The notes beneath the pieces are model-generated. The model did not search any database. It was not told the origin of the DNA and saw only the letters and a list, made by a program, of their open reading frames with translations. From assembly GCF_964340395.1 (NCBI RefSeq), contig NC_135549.1, forward strand, positions 868,501-932,500: a stretch of 64,000 nucleotides of DNA, written 5' to 3'. Made by a program: the position numbers and the translations under genes. Source of the stretch: Glandiceps talaboti (lineage: Eukaryota; Hemichordata; Enteropneusta; Spengelidae). This document shows positions 23,237 through 61,794 of this stretch, piece after piece. Position 1 is the first letter of the stretch. Each line of letters opens with the position of its first letter.

Positions 23237-23607
23237 AAGGATATATTGCAATTAAACTTCATAGCTGGATGATTGAGAACAGTCTTAAAACATAATCAGG
23301 TATTCTTTGCTGGTGGATCAGTGAACTAACATTTTTACAAAGTTTCCTCAAGACATAGAGAACTTAACAAAATTACACATCAATGAGATATATGGTAATT
23401 CAAAAGCCAAGTTTGCAGTCTTGTAACAAAAGACACTCCTGTATCATAATGCATGACAACAAAGTAATGCATTTAGAAAATGGATGTACATGTAAAAAAA
23501 ATCCATAACTGATGGTGTTATCGCATAGGACCACAAAACTGAGAAACAGGAAATTTTGACCAAAATATACTATTTATGATCGTACATTAAATGACAAATT
23601 CACAACC

Positions 23608-23838
23608 ACACTGTACAGGTATGTTCATTTCACAAGGGTATAACCTACGTGACTGTAGGCCACCCACTGTGTGTATGCTACACTGTACAGGTATGTTCAT
23701 TTCACAAGGGTATAACCTACGTGACTGTAGGCCACCCACTGTGTGTATGCTACACTGTACAGGTATGTTCATTTCACAAGGGTATAACCGACGTGACTGT
23801 AGGCCACCCACTGTGTGTATGCTACACTGTACCACACT
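23608..23838. repeat. Tandem repeat, 72-bp unit, 3 copies
   Basis: Three nearly identical copies of a unit containing tgtacaggtatgttcatttc, acaagggtataacctacgtg and actgtaggccacccactgtg. Since 72 is divisible by 3, frames stay open on both strands with a 24-residue period; these are not taken as genes. Confidence 0.93.
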
Positions 23839-24722
23839 ATGGAAGTTATGATCGTCACTGACCATCCAGTTTCATTAACAGATTAAAGCATTTTCTGAAA
23901 CTTTTAGAGAACCTTCAACCTACACTACACATTTCACTCTGAAATCTGATGAAAGTTGAAGATCACCTTAAAATAGAGTCCCGTGATGCACGAAACCCTG
24001 CCTAACAGGCAGTGCTATTTCTTTTATTTTTCATGTATTCTCTTTGAATTCCTGGGCATAGGCATATGATAAATCAGTAATTACCTGATATCACCACTTC
24101 ATTTGTCACATCACCATTCATGCCATTTCAGCAATGTGACACTCATCTAATGACTTGTGCCACAATGATGAAACAGGGGCTCATGGCAATACAATGAACG
24201 AAGACGTGATATTGGGTAATAACCTCATATTACCCTATGCAAATACAATTGTGTTCAACCACATGCAACAACAACAGCTTTAATTTGTGTTGATCTTAAA
24301 TTGCCGTTATAAGCAAAACACTGCTACCACCAACTTGTGTTCAACATGCAACACAGTAATTTTAGTTTGTGTCTATCTTTGCCGATAGCTTGATTTCTGT
24401 AATTATCTTTCACATTTAAAACATTGCTGTTGGAGAATAGCCATGGAACATCAAATGCAAATTAGAATAGCTATGGTACATAATGTACACTAAATGCAAA
24501 TGAGAATAGCTATGGTACATCAAAAGCAAATGTCTTGTATGCAAAATAACAATCTTATAATTAATATACTCAGAATAACTGAATATACAAGAAACGGTTT
24601 AATGTGAAAAGCTTAATTATGGATTACTGTAAGACAACAAAGCTTAGCTTCTGTAAGTTCACCTATGGAACTACATCCAGCTGACAGTGGTATGAAGCAG
24701 TAGAAGTTGTGAAAGTCCTTGA

Positions 24723-24758
<36 letters not shown>

Positions 24759-24849
24759 TCTGCTGGTCCTGATACAATGTGCTGCAAAGATGTCTACAGT
24801 TGAATCTACTTATTTGATACCATAGAAGCCCTGCAACCTTCACTTATTA
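23839..24849. other. Region downstream of PPIL1
   Basis: Probably holds the PPIL1 3' UTR (minus strand). A TTTATT on the + strand near 24025 gives an AATAAA on the minus strand, a possible poly(A) signal. A (GT)16 microsatellite lies at 24725-24756. No other gene seen. Confidence 0.4.
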
Positions 24850-25145
24850 TCATGACAAACTGGATGGGTAGGCTTTGAGAATCTTCACATCATCTCTAGG
24901 TCTGTCTTGAGCATCAGTTTCAATCATACCCATTCTATTTACAACACTCATTCCACCATAGACTCTACCAAATATAGCATGTTTGCCATCTAGCCATTGT
25001 GTTGGTGCTAAAGTGATGAAGAATTGGCTGCCATTTGTATTAGGTCCACTGTTAGCCATGGACAGAACCCCAGCTCCAGTATGCTTCAATACAGGAGAAA
25101 TTTCATCTTCAAAATTTTTACCATAAATAGAAGCACCTCCTTTTC
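24850..25145 (-). CDS. PPIL1: PPIL1 exon 3 (last)
   Basis: 296 nt including the stop, acceptor caaccttcag. It encodes [17 protein letters not shown] to KAYPSSLS, with [20 protein letters not shown]. Confidence 0.96.
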
Positions 25146-27182
25146 CTGAAGGTTGAAAATAATGAAGATAATTGAGTAAGGTACAAACCAAGTTCAATTG
25201 CAGACATAGTTCCCAACTTGTTTGTTTTATGGCAAAGTTATTGTGCAAATCTGAATGGTGTCTCAAGATACAAAGCTTCATACTTTATTGACCAATTTGC
25301 TATTTGACCTTGAATATGGAGATCTCATCAAGGGCAAATGTCAAGATATTAAAAGAAAACTGACTTTTGGGATAAAGACATTTGAATGGATCCGAGTCAA
25401 ATTTACAATGAGTACTATTTGTATTGTACTGTATATAGTGTTTCATAATACATTTGTATTTTATAGCTCACCTGTTCCTGTTGGGTCACCACCTTGAATC
25501 ATGAAATTTTTAATGATTCTATGAAATTTGCAATTATTGTAATATCCACGTTTGGCCAATTCAGCAAAATTCCTGCAGGTTATGGGTGCATGTTGCCAGT
25601 AGAGTTCGATGGTGATCCTTCCCATGCTGTGAGATACAAAAAAATCAAATATGACAATTAAAACTGACATTTTCTACAAGTCAATGTTTATGATAAATTA
25701 CAAATCATTCATATTTGTAAACTGAGTTTGAAAATTACAAAATTAGTCAACTGTCAACCATGCATACACTAAGAATTGTGGATACACTGTTTGGAAACAG
25801 AATTCAAGAAATAGTTTGGTGACTGGCATTACATGAAATACTTTCTTGTCATATATTCAATCTATCATGCAAAATGAATGTGATTGTGAAGAAATTGCAA
25901 GTGTTAATAAAGACTTTGTATTGCTCTAAAAATGTCTAGATTTATAGAGACTACCTATGAATTCATATTAATAATTAAAATTCATATTCCCAATTAAACA
26001 AGAAAATAGACAAATTGTTTAATGAATTTTTAATTACTTGGAAACAGAATCTATTCAATGTTACAAAGAAAGTAATGGAAGTGGAAACAAATTGCGTACT
26101 TACAGAATTTTTAAAACAAAATTTGAATTTGATGACTACTTGAATAATGTATCGGATTTTACACTACATAAAAATTTATCAAACTTTAGACTAAGTGACC
26201 AAATTTTAGGTATTGAAATAGGAAGAAAAAGTAAACCAAGATTACCTTTAAATGAAAGAATTTGTAGCAGTTGTAATAGTAATGAAATAGAAGATGAATT
26301 TCATTTATTATTTTCATGTGATGTGCATAGATCTGATAGAACTATTTTATTTAAGAGTTGCAATTTAAATAATTGTATTTTTTCTATTGCAGAGAAAGAA
26401 AAAATATTAAAACTAATATTGGAATATAATTATTTAGATATGCAATATTTTAAAGAAATACTGTTACATGCTATACCCTCCAGTAGCTCCATGTACAAGT
26501 TAAACAATTTTTGTAAATTGTTCATACTATACAGTTTCGTATTATTTTTGAATTGTTATACCATACTACACTCTCTGATAGTGTGAGTTGAGTAAAAAGA
26601 ATTGAATATCTTTGTTAACAAAATTTCTCAAAAGTCATCCATGTTATAGAAAGCTGATATTTATTTATTTCGTTCAAGTATAATGAGTCAGTTGGCAGCG
26701 TTTGGTGATTGTTAGCTGCAATAATTGTAGCTTTGTTTTTGTGTGCAATACTTTTTTTTATATAATATTCTTTTTTTAAATTTTATTTTGTGTTAAACCT
26801 GTGTCACTTTACTTTTTGCTTTCTTACGGGGGTTGCAAAAAAACCCCCACACAATACCGGTACTAGCGGAGGACCGAGACGGCAGACATAGAAGTACAGT
26901 TACTGCAGTTAGGGGAAGTCCCGGTGGGAAGCACATGTAATGACAATGTTATTTACGGGAAATTTGTATATCGAACTTGTAAAGTCGAAATGGTGTTCGG
27001 AAAGTGTGAGAATACGTTCAGATCTTGTCCGCCAAAGCTACCATTGTACATCTATTCTGATATCATCTAATGAACTTACCATTGTCAAACTGACATTTTC
27101 ATAAAAACGTACTTCTGAACTAAAATGCTTACCTTGTTTCAATAACTACGAGCGGCGAGTTCTCAAACGTGCAGGCCGCCAT
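24850..27182 (-). CDS. PPIL1: PPIL1: spliceosomal peptidyl-prolyl isomerase (cyclophilin), 3 exons
   Basis: PPIL1 is a single-domain nuclear cyclophilin recruited by SKIP/SNW1 into the activated spliceosome. Exons 27182-27133, 25626-25472 and 25145-24850 join in phase to give 166 aa, the usual PPIL1 length. Seen: [91 protein letters not shown] and the PPIL1-type end [10 protein letters not shown]. The isomerase site is intact (Arg53, Phe58, Gln61, Phe111, Trp119, His124 by my count). The short spacing and [10 protein letters not shown] tail separate it from PPIA and other cyclophilins. The N-terminal 16 residues differ from vertebrates. Divergent from PDCL, 388 bp between ATGs. Intron 1 hosts a LINE fragment in antisense. 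Confidence 0.95.
25472..25626 (-). CDS. PPIL1: PPIL1 exon 2
   Basis: 155 nt, acceptor ctcacag and donor gtgagc. It encodes [17 protein letters not shown] through IQGGDPTGT, with the catalytic FHR..F..Q motif. Confidence 0.95.
26030..26586 (+). mobile_element. LINE 3' fragment: C-terminal zinc-knuckle region of a non-LTR RT
   Basis: An open frame of about 180 codons in PPIL1 intron 1, opposite strand. It contains [19 protein letters not shown], then [32 protein letters not shown] and [13 protein letters not shown]. The layout (R/K-rich block, LSxFRLS-type, then C-x2-C ... H ... C in IEDEFHxxxxC) is the terminal region of ORF2 of many invertebrate non-LTR retrotransposons. It is 5'-truncated, with no RT or endonuclease motifs upstream. 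Its frame is still open, so it is not very old. Clade not assigned. Confidence 0.7.
26587..27132. other. PPIL1 intron 1, promoter-proximal part
   Basis: May include the 3' UTR of the LINE fragment up to about 26820 (T-rich). Then comes a GC- and CpG-richer stretch (accggtactagcggaggacc, gacggcagac) that grades into the PPIL1/PDCL promoter region. No gene. Confidence 0.4.
27133..27182 (-). CDS. PPIL1: PPIL1 exon 1
   Basis: 50 nt: ATG GCG GCC, 16 codons ending VVIET plus two bases of Ser; donor gtaagc. Context ccaacATGG is good. Joining to exon 2 gives [16 protein letters not shown], matching cyclophilin N-termini. Confidence 0.9.
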
Positions 27183-27570
27183 GTTGGAAGTTACCCACAA
27201 TGCACTTGGAAATTAAAATGGCAGCCCTCTGTGATATGTGATCGTGAATCTTTGTAGAGCAGTTTTTGTTCGAGTTTCAATGAAATTTGCCAGTAACTGT
27301 ATCAAGGTTAATTCTGTCAGTTTTCCATACTTGATTTTAAAATAGGAAATCTAATATAGCTGAATTAACTACCACGGAAACGCTTTCCCAATCGATATAA
27401 ACATTGCAGACAATAGCTAAAGATAAAGTCGGGTCAACGAACTGTTTTTTCCTGACCTTGGCATCATCATCATCATCACCATCACAATCAATATTGGCCT
27501 TATATTTATATAAATTAATATATTTTAGAACAATATTGACTGACGTCTATCGATATATGTTGTTGATGCT
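27183..27570. promoter_or_regulatory. Shared PPIL1/PDCL bidirectional promoter region
   Basis: 388 bp between divergent ATGs, holding both 5' UTRs and core promoters. It includes a (CAT)n-type run (gcatcatcatcatcatcacc) near 27460. No clear TATA at a fixed distance. Inferred from layout. Confidence 0.6.
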
Positions 27571-54129
<26,559 letters not shown>

Positions 54130-57100
54130 GTAAGTGCCCAGTTAACCTGTGGAAAAGTTCTCTGACCCCTTTCCATATCAATATCACAAAGAAAACATTA
54201 CTATTCAGATCGAGAATGTAGTTATGAAGTATCTAAGGTAGTTCGTGAATAAAATCATAGCAAGGGAGTTATGTCACTATTGGGTATGTAGTGCTATAGA
54301 TACTACCATAACTAAATCATAGCCAAGGTATGTAGTGCTACCATCACAACTAAATCATAGCCAAGGGAGTCACGCAGGTGTACAGTGATAGTGTCATATC
54401 TCCACATTACCATGGGCATCTAGCATGTACAAATCATATACTTTGTAGCTATAAAGGGGTATACTTTGTACAATGATAGTATCTATAAAGGGTATACTTT
54501 GTACAATGATAGTATCTATAAAGGGTATACTGCTACAGTGATTATATCACAATGAAAATCAAGGCTAATGGATCCAGGAGGTGGCTATTTTGTGGTATGG
54601 AGGATATCAATCAGGGTTAACAATTCAGTACCATCATATCGAGCCTTTCAAGACTAAATGGTAGGTATGTGTAATGAAAACTGGCAAAAATTTGAGAGAA
54701 TTTAAAATAACTTTTGAAGATTAAATACTTTTCTGGTTCAATCGCATTTTTTGTCTCTTAGTTGCATTGCTCCACCAATGTTTGTTACCAGATATCATTA
54801 AAAGCATAGAGAATAGAATATAATATAATGAGTAGAGAGGTATAGATATGTGTATATACATGTGTTCTATACGTGTAGCACCATAGTCACATAATTCGAA
54901 GCAACCCAGGTGTTTTGTATCACACGATGCCATGTCAAAATAGTGGTCTACACATAATTGTAAATATGTGTTAAGTTTTTTATCATTTTTCTTCTATTAA
55001 ATACTGTAAACTCATTGTTTGGTTTTTTGTTTGGGTAGTTGTTGGAAAAATGGCAAAAATACCGACATGTCTAGAAAACAAAGTCATGTGTGTGGCCTTC
55101 TGAACAGAAGATGTCAACACACGTGTGCACACTCCACTGTCTTTAATGTTTGTGTTCTGAACACGTAACTAAGCACAACTTTGTACGCACCATTACGTGT
55201 ATGCCTGTATGGTAACACACACATACACATTCTGCCGCACCACGTCTTTGTAACAAATTGCCACTGGAGCTTCGACAGACACCCACAGTCAATGCCTTCA
55301 GGAAGAACCTTAAAACATACTTGTTCGCGAAAGTTTCAATATAACTGTACAGCGCCTCTGAACTCTACTTCGTATTGGATACAGGAGCTCTATAAATTTT
55401 GTGACCGATTGATTGATTGATTCTAACATGTATCTAAACCTCTTTATTAAGTCTCAGAGAAAACTCTTGTAGAAAGATTGCTTTGTTGGCAAATGTTCAT
55501 GACATGAGATATGAGTTTATGTGGCATATCTCACATTACAAGGTGTCTGCAATGCTTATGAACCTTAACAAAGTTGTGAATATAAAACTTTAAGTTCTAA
55601 GGATAAAACGATCTAACTTAGCCTACAGTGTGGGTAATCATTTACACCCACTGTACTTCATCTCAATGCCTTATCACTGCTTCATGTGTGAGTGAGTTTT
55701 TCATTAATTGTTTTATCAATAATTTCACACCATTAAATGACTCATTCTTTTATTCTGTAAATTGTTACCCTAGAGATTATTGCAAAGGTTGTTGATTGTC
55801 ACAAAAATGATTAAGTTACCCTTTTCAAACAAGTTTAAATTCAATGTAAATTCAACTCTTTGAGTGAATTTGACAAGTGGAAGATGAAATTAAATATTTG
55901 GAACAAGTAAACCTGTAAACTGGATTTAGCATTGTCTATATTTCTCAATGGTCAAATATGCCCATATGGCTGTACATTCTCATATTAAAACTGGTTGCAT
56001 CACCCTCTACAATTCTCATGACCTAAAAAAGAATTGTATTCGGTTTCTTAGTATATACCATGTCTTCTACTTCACATGCATTATTAATACTATAGGCACA
56101 TGGGAGATTAAGTCGACATCCTTGTTCTCTTTTGACCTTCATGTATGAGGTGAAATGCTGTTGCAAGTACCAAGAATTTGAAATGGCCAGAATATAGGGT
56201 ACCTTTAAAAATCAATCATGCCTTTGTTGAGTTTGATCATCACATTTCTTGGTTTGTACATGACTATAGATATATCGTCTCGTACATCTTCAATTTATTC
56301 ACCAGAGCATGAAAGATCTATGATCCAACTTGTCAGCAGTCATTTAACATTTTCTTCAAATTAATTTATGATTATATTATTCCAGACCACATTTATTCCT
56401 TTATTCAGAATGTTCTGTGTTTTTACTAAATGTTATCTTGTTATTAAATCTTCATAAAAAAAACCTCTAGGATTGTGTTTGTTGTATCTTATAAATAGAA
56501 TCTGCAGAAATAACAGTTGAAATGTAACAAATAAAGAATGCTATGTGTGTGTGATATTATGTATACCCTCACCTAGGTTGACTTAGAGACATAACTTGTA
56601 TTGCAGTAGAAAACCTCTTCATAAAAAACATGGTTTGCAATTCATAGTGAAGTACAAAACCAGGCAAACACATATTCCTGTGTGTGATATTATATTGCTG
56701 TTGATTGGATAAATTTAAACCATACATAGTTTTCAAGATGTTGTCAAACAATGTACATTTGTTTGGTGAAAACTGTAGTACATATTACTGAAATTACAAC
56801 TGGAAGCACTTCTAGAAGTATGCACACTGATAGTGTGTATACATGTAGATAAAACAAACATGGGGAGAATTTTGCACTCTCCTAGTATCTGTTGAGTTGA
56901 TGAGTGAAAAGTGCTCACTGTGTGTATAGTGCAATGTGCCATATATACATTGTGTACAGTACTCAACTGTCTCAAACATGTGTCAGGAGTAATGTGTCAC
57001 TGGCATTTAGGGATTTATAGCTTGTGCTCTTAGCGTCAAGGATATTCCAAATCCTATACTAGGAAATGTTCTTGGGGTTAATCGGTTTAAAAGTGTAGGC

Positions 57101-59380
57101 AGACATGGAAAGATTTGACAGCAGTAACATACATGTATAGTTTCTCTGTGTCTATAAAAGTAGTAAATAATCTCTCAATGTCTATAATCTCTCAATGTCT
57201 ATCATTTTGAACGGAATAAAGTTTGCTTTCAAATTTGCCACACATCTTTTGTATATTCATGGAAAATAACCAATGGTCAGCAAGAATGAAAAGTTAAGAA
57301 ATTCAAGTGACTTCTACTAGTATTAAAGTTCTAGGTCTACAAAAAAGGAAAGATTTACTTTGTGTCCTGAACCAGATCATGTGAATCATACTGCTGTAAC
57401 TCATCTCAGAAGAATTGGCTGTGTAAGGTACTTTGCAAGCATATAACTGATGTAAAATTGTAGTCTGATAGAAATGATTGTGATGAGAAGTTATTCACAG
57501 TGTTGTTCCCCACCATTACATGCATTCATTTGCTCAAATTGTAATAGAATTGCTTTATCATGGTGAACATGTAGAAGAAATTACACAGTTTTTATTATAA
57601 CTTTAATGAAAAAGTTCAGTTGTACAAATACTGGTGGATGCTTTATAGCAAAATGTCTATTAGGTTGACGCCTGTCTGTATTTACTAAAATGTATGACTT
57701 GTAGTCAAAGACCACTTGGCTGATTGGTTTAGTATTGATGGGATATGTGATTGGAGTTATAGTTGGTATGTCATAGGATAGTGATCAATCTGATCTGATG
57801 GGTGATATGAAAAGAAATAATGAGAATGATGAAATCTAGTACTCATAGGAATTCTGAAAACTTCATATTTGGTTGATATACTCAGAAGTGTTGGTTGACA
57901 TGATGTTACATTATATAACTGTTGGGTTATGAATTTGATGCTGATCAGAAGCATTACATCTAGAAACTTCATACAGGCAGTTCAAACATATGGGCACACA
58001 ATACAAGAGTTCCATATAATATGCTATATTGTGATTTAACAAGTGATTTGCAATTCAAATTTTAAAAATATCAAGTCCTTGCAGGAATAATCCAGATGTC
58101 TTAATTAAAATAAAAAGTAATGCATGCTTAATTGAGAGTGTAATTATTTTGAATGAAACAACATATATACATGTACCTATAAACCATGCCAATTCAGCAA
58201 CAGGTTTAACAAGGATTCACATGGTCAATTGAATGACTCCAAGGTGAAAAGAGTATAAGAATCTGTCCTTAAAATTCTTATCCAATATATTAGTACTCAT
58301 ATGCTAGGGGCAACTATGTCTTTTACTTGTATTAGGTTGAATGGCCTCATCGTCTTTTTGCCTCATCACCATGGTAATCTGTTATGGATGAATGCCGCAG
58401 TACACTAATAACTAATATGTAAACCTTCACCTTAGAAGTCTGAATGACCAACATATCTCCTTTGAAAACCACTTCACAACTCAATCTCAACTCAGCAACA
58501 TGATAGAATTATTCCAGAGACTCCTTCACTCTGGCAGTCTATAATCTAAAAAATCTCATTGTTCCAGGCTACTTTTTAATCTAATCCAGGCATACTTCAC
58601 TTGATCAAGAAAGTTTATTTGCCTTGTAGACATAGCTGAATAGGAATGAGAAGATGTTGAAGTGTGCCACTTAGTTGGTTGAACCCTATGGACGAGCGTA
58701 AATTTAATCTTCAGAATTGGAGAAGATGTTCATAGCGTCAAATAAACTAGCATTGTGAGAAAATACTGTCTAGGTAGGAAACTGTTACACAGGGTAAAAT
58801 ACTGTCTGCTTAGGAAACTGTATGACACCAAATAGATATTACCTGGGCAAGACCTTATTTACTTGGTGTCATACCTGGGCTAGCTGTGGAAATGTGCACT
58901 CCAAGAACTCTGACACATCTACATTCTACTTCACTATGGTTCTTCCCATAAGGAAACTACTAGACTGCACAGATGTTGCCTGCACATGACTTCAGTTAAA
59001 ACATCAAACATAGGTGCAAAATACAACAGGATAGGCAAAAATTAGGTTTAGTTAAGTCATTTGACATTAAAATGGGTCTGGACAGTCTATTTTACTCAAA
59101 AGCTGTGGGCAGGAATAATCTGCACAGGTTATAAAAAATGTAGTTATTGAGTAAAACAGACAGATTTGAACAAGATAAACACAGACTAGATAGGTTTAGT
59201 TTAGACATTTTAAATAGTCTTCTTGAATTTCTGTGGACATTAAAATGGGTCTGGGAACTTATTTGAAAAAACTGTGTGCAAGAGATATCTGTGCAGTCTC
59301 ACAGTTTCCTTATAGTGGGAAACGTTATATAGTGAAGTGGGACATAGAGTAGACATGTCTGAGCGCAGAGCTTACAATGT
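54130..59380 (+). other. PDCL intron 4 (first part)
   Basis: AT-rich intron. Holds a small repeat at 54440-54535 (atactttgtacaatgatagt), a LINE 3' end at 55231-55422, and otherwise nothing recognised. No further PDCL exon was found. Confidence 0.5.
55231..55422 (+). mobile_element. LINE 3' end, CR1/L2-like, with (GATT)n tail
   Basis: Translation from 55234 gives AAPRLCNKLPLELRQTPTVN, then AFRKNLKTYLF, stop TAA at 55342-55344. This is the typical C-terminus (APRLWNxLP ... F+xxLKTxLF) of CR1/L2-group non-LTR ORF2. The 3' UTR ends gagctctataaattttgtg, then the short (GATT) repeat that ends many such elements. Severely 5'-truncated. Confidence 0.85.
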
Positions 59381-59384
59381 AGTC

Positions 59385-61365
59385 TGGGCAAGAAACTGTG
59401 ACACTGAGTAAAATACTGTCTGGGCAGGGAACTATAAACACTGAGTAAAATACAGTCTGGGCAGGAAACTATAGACACTGAGTAAATTACTGTCTGGGCA
59501 GGAAACTGTGACACTGAGTAAAATACTGTCTGGGCAGGGAACTGTGACACTGAGTAAATTACTGTCTGGGCAGGAAACTATGACACAGAGTAAAATACTG
59601 TCTGGGCAGGAAACTGTGACACTGAGTAAATTACTGTCTGGGCAGGAAACTGACACTGAGTAAAATACTGTCTGGGCAGGGAACTGTGACACTGAGTAAA
59701 ATACTGTCTGGGCAGGGAACTGTGACACTGAGTAAAATACTGCCTTGGCAGAAAATTATAGACACTGAGTAAAATACTGTCTTGGCAGGAAACTGTGACA
59801 CGGAGTAAATTACTGTCTGGGCAGAAAACTATAGACACTGAGTAAATTACTGTCTGGACAGGAAACTATAGACACTGAGTAAAATACTGTCTGAGCAGAA
59901 AACTGTGACACTGAGTAAAATACTGTCTGGGCAGGAAACTATAGACACTGAATAAAATACAGTCTGGACAGGAAACTATAGACACTGAGTAAAATACAGT
60001 CTGGGCAGGAAACTATAGGCACTAAGTAAAATACTGTCTGGGCAGGAAACTATAGACACTGAGTAAAATACTGTCTGGGCAGGAAACTATAGACACTGAG
60101 TAAAATACAGTCTGGGCAGAAAACTATAGACACTGAGTAAAATACTGTCTGGGCAGAAAACTGTGACACTGAGTAAATTACTGTCTGGGCAGAAAACTAT
60201 GACACAGAGTAAAATACTGTCTGGGCAGGAAACTATAGACACTGAGTAAAATACAGTCTGGGCAGAAAACTATAGACACTGAGTAAAATACTGTCTGGGC
60301 AGAAAACTGTGACACTGAGTAAATTACTGTCTGGGCAGAAAACTATGACACAGAGTAAAATACTGTCTGGGCAGGAAACTATAGACACTGAGTAAAATAC
60401 AGTCTGGGCAGGAAACTATAGACACTGAGTAAAATACTGTCTGGGCAGGAAACTATAGACACTGAGTAAAATACTGTCTGGGCAGGAAACTGTGACACTG
60501 AGTAAAATACTGTCTGGGCAGGAAACTATAGACACTGAGTAAAATACTGTCTGGGCAGGAAACTATAGACACTGAGTAAAATACAGTCTGGGCAGGAAAC
60601 TATAGACACTGAGTAAAATACAGTCTGGGCAGGAAACTGTGACACTGAGTAAAATACAGTCTGGGCAGGAAACTATAGACACTGAGTAAAATACAGTCTG
60701 GGCAGGAAACTATAGACACTGAGTAAAATACAGTCTGGGCAGGAAACTATAGACACTGAGTAAAATACAGTCTGGGCAGGAAACTATAGACACTGAGTAA
60801 AATACAGTCTGGGCAGGAAACTGTGACACTGAGTAAAATACAGTCTGGGCAGGAAACTATAGACACTGAGTAAAATACAGTCTGGGCAGGAAACTATAGA
60901 CACTGAGTAAAATACTGTCTGGGCAGGGAACTGTGACACTGAGTAAAATACTGTCTGGGCAGAAAACTATGACACAGAGTAAAATACTGCCTGGGCAGGA
61001 AACTGTGACACTGAGTAAATTACTGTCTGGGCAGGAAACTATAGACACTGAGTAAAATACTGTCTGGGCAGGAAACTGTGACACTGAGTAAAATACTGTC
61101 TGGGCAGGAAACTGTGACACTGAGTAAAATACTGTCTGGGCAGGAAACTGTGACACTGAGTAAAATACTGTCTGGGCAGGAAACTGTGACACTGAGTAAA
61201 ATACTGTCTGGGCAGGAAACTGTGACACTGAGTAAAATACTGTCTGGGCAGGAAACTGTGACACTGAGTAAAATACTGTCTGGGCAGGAAACTGTGACAC
61301 TGAGTAAAATACTGTCTGGGCAGGAAACTATAGACACTGAGTAAAATACTGTCTGGTTAGGAAAC
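59385..61365. repeat. Minisatellite, 36/37-bp unit, about 54 copies
   Basis: Unit actgagtaaaatactgtctg, ggcaggaaactatagac (37 bp) or ...aactgtgac (36 bp). Variants alternate in patches (actgtctgg/acagtctgg, gtaaaat/gtaaatt, caggaa/cagaaa). Eight consecutive 36-bp units at 61075-61330 are almost identical; as 36 is a multiple of 3, they leave long open frames on both strands, which I do not call as genes. PDCL intron 4. Confidence 0.96.
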
Positions 61366-61794
61366 AGAAAATTAGTAACTAAAGAAATATTCCAGGTGGA
61401 AAATAAGGAGTAGGCATATGGGTAGACATTTGAGAAAGAACACCGGAATCCCCATGCATTATCATGCCCGTAACAAACATGCTACTGAAGTTTATGTACA
61501 TGTAAATGATCATAACATGGTTGGTAAAGAAATAACTTTTTTGGCAAATTATACAATGTAATGCAAGTTTGTAGCAATTATCATTGTACAAAAGTAATTA
61601 TATAAATTAAGTGTTTGGCTCATAATTAATTAATCAAGAAACAAATACATGATATTCCAAAATTGCTACTGAAATTCTTAGCAACCAGGATAATGACCAT
61701 AGCAACTTCAAACTGAGTTTAGTAATTACCTCTCATGGTGAAATAGTTAAGTATCGTCATTGGTGCAATTTTCCAAATGTTAGGTTGCTTAAAT

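Noticed and set aside
23587-23865. Open frames on both strands across three 72-bp repeats
   Set aside because: Repeat unit divisible by three; peptides are periodic with no recognised domain.
57040-57060. Possible next PDCL exon starting GATATTCCA (D-I-P)
   Set aside because: PDCL is expected to continue with an Asp-Ile/Val-Pro-Gly motif, but here the following residues do not fit and there is no good acceptor.
60857-61344. Long open frames on both strands with SQFPAQTVFY or KILSGQETVTL cycles
   Set aside because: The 36-bp repeat unit is a multiple of three and simply lacks stops; there is no gene context.
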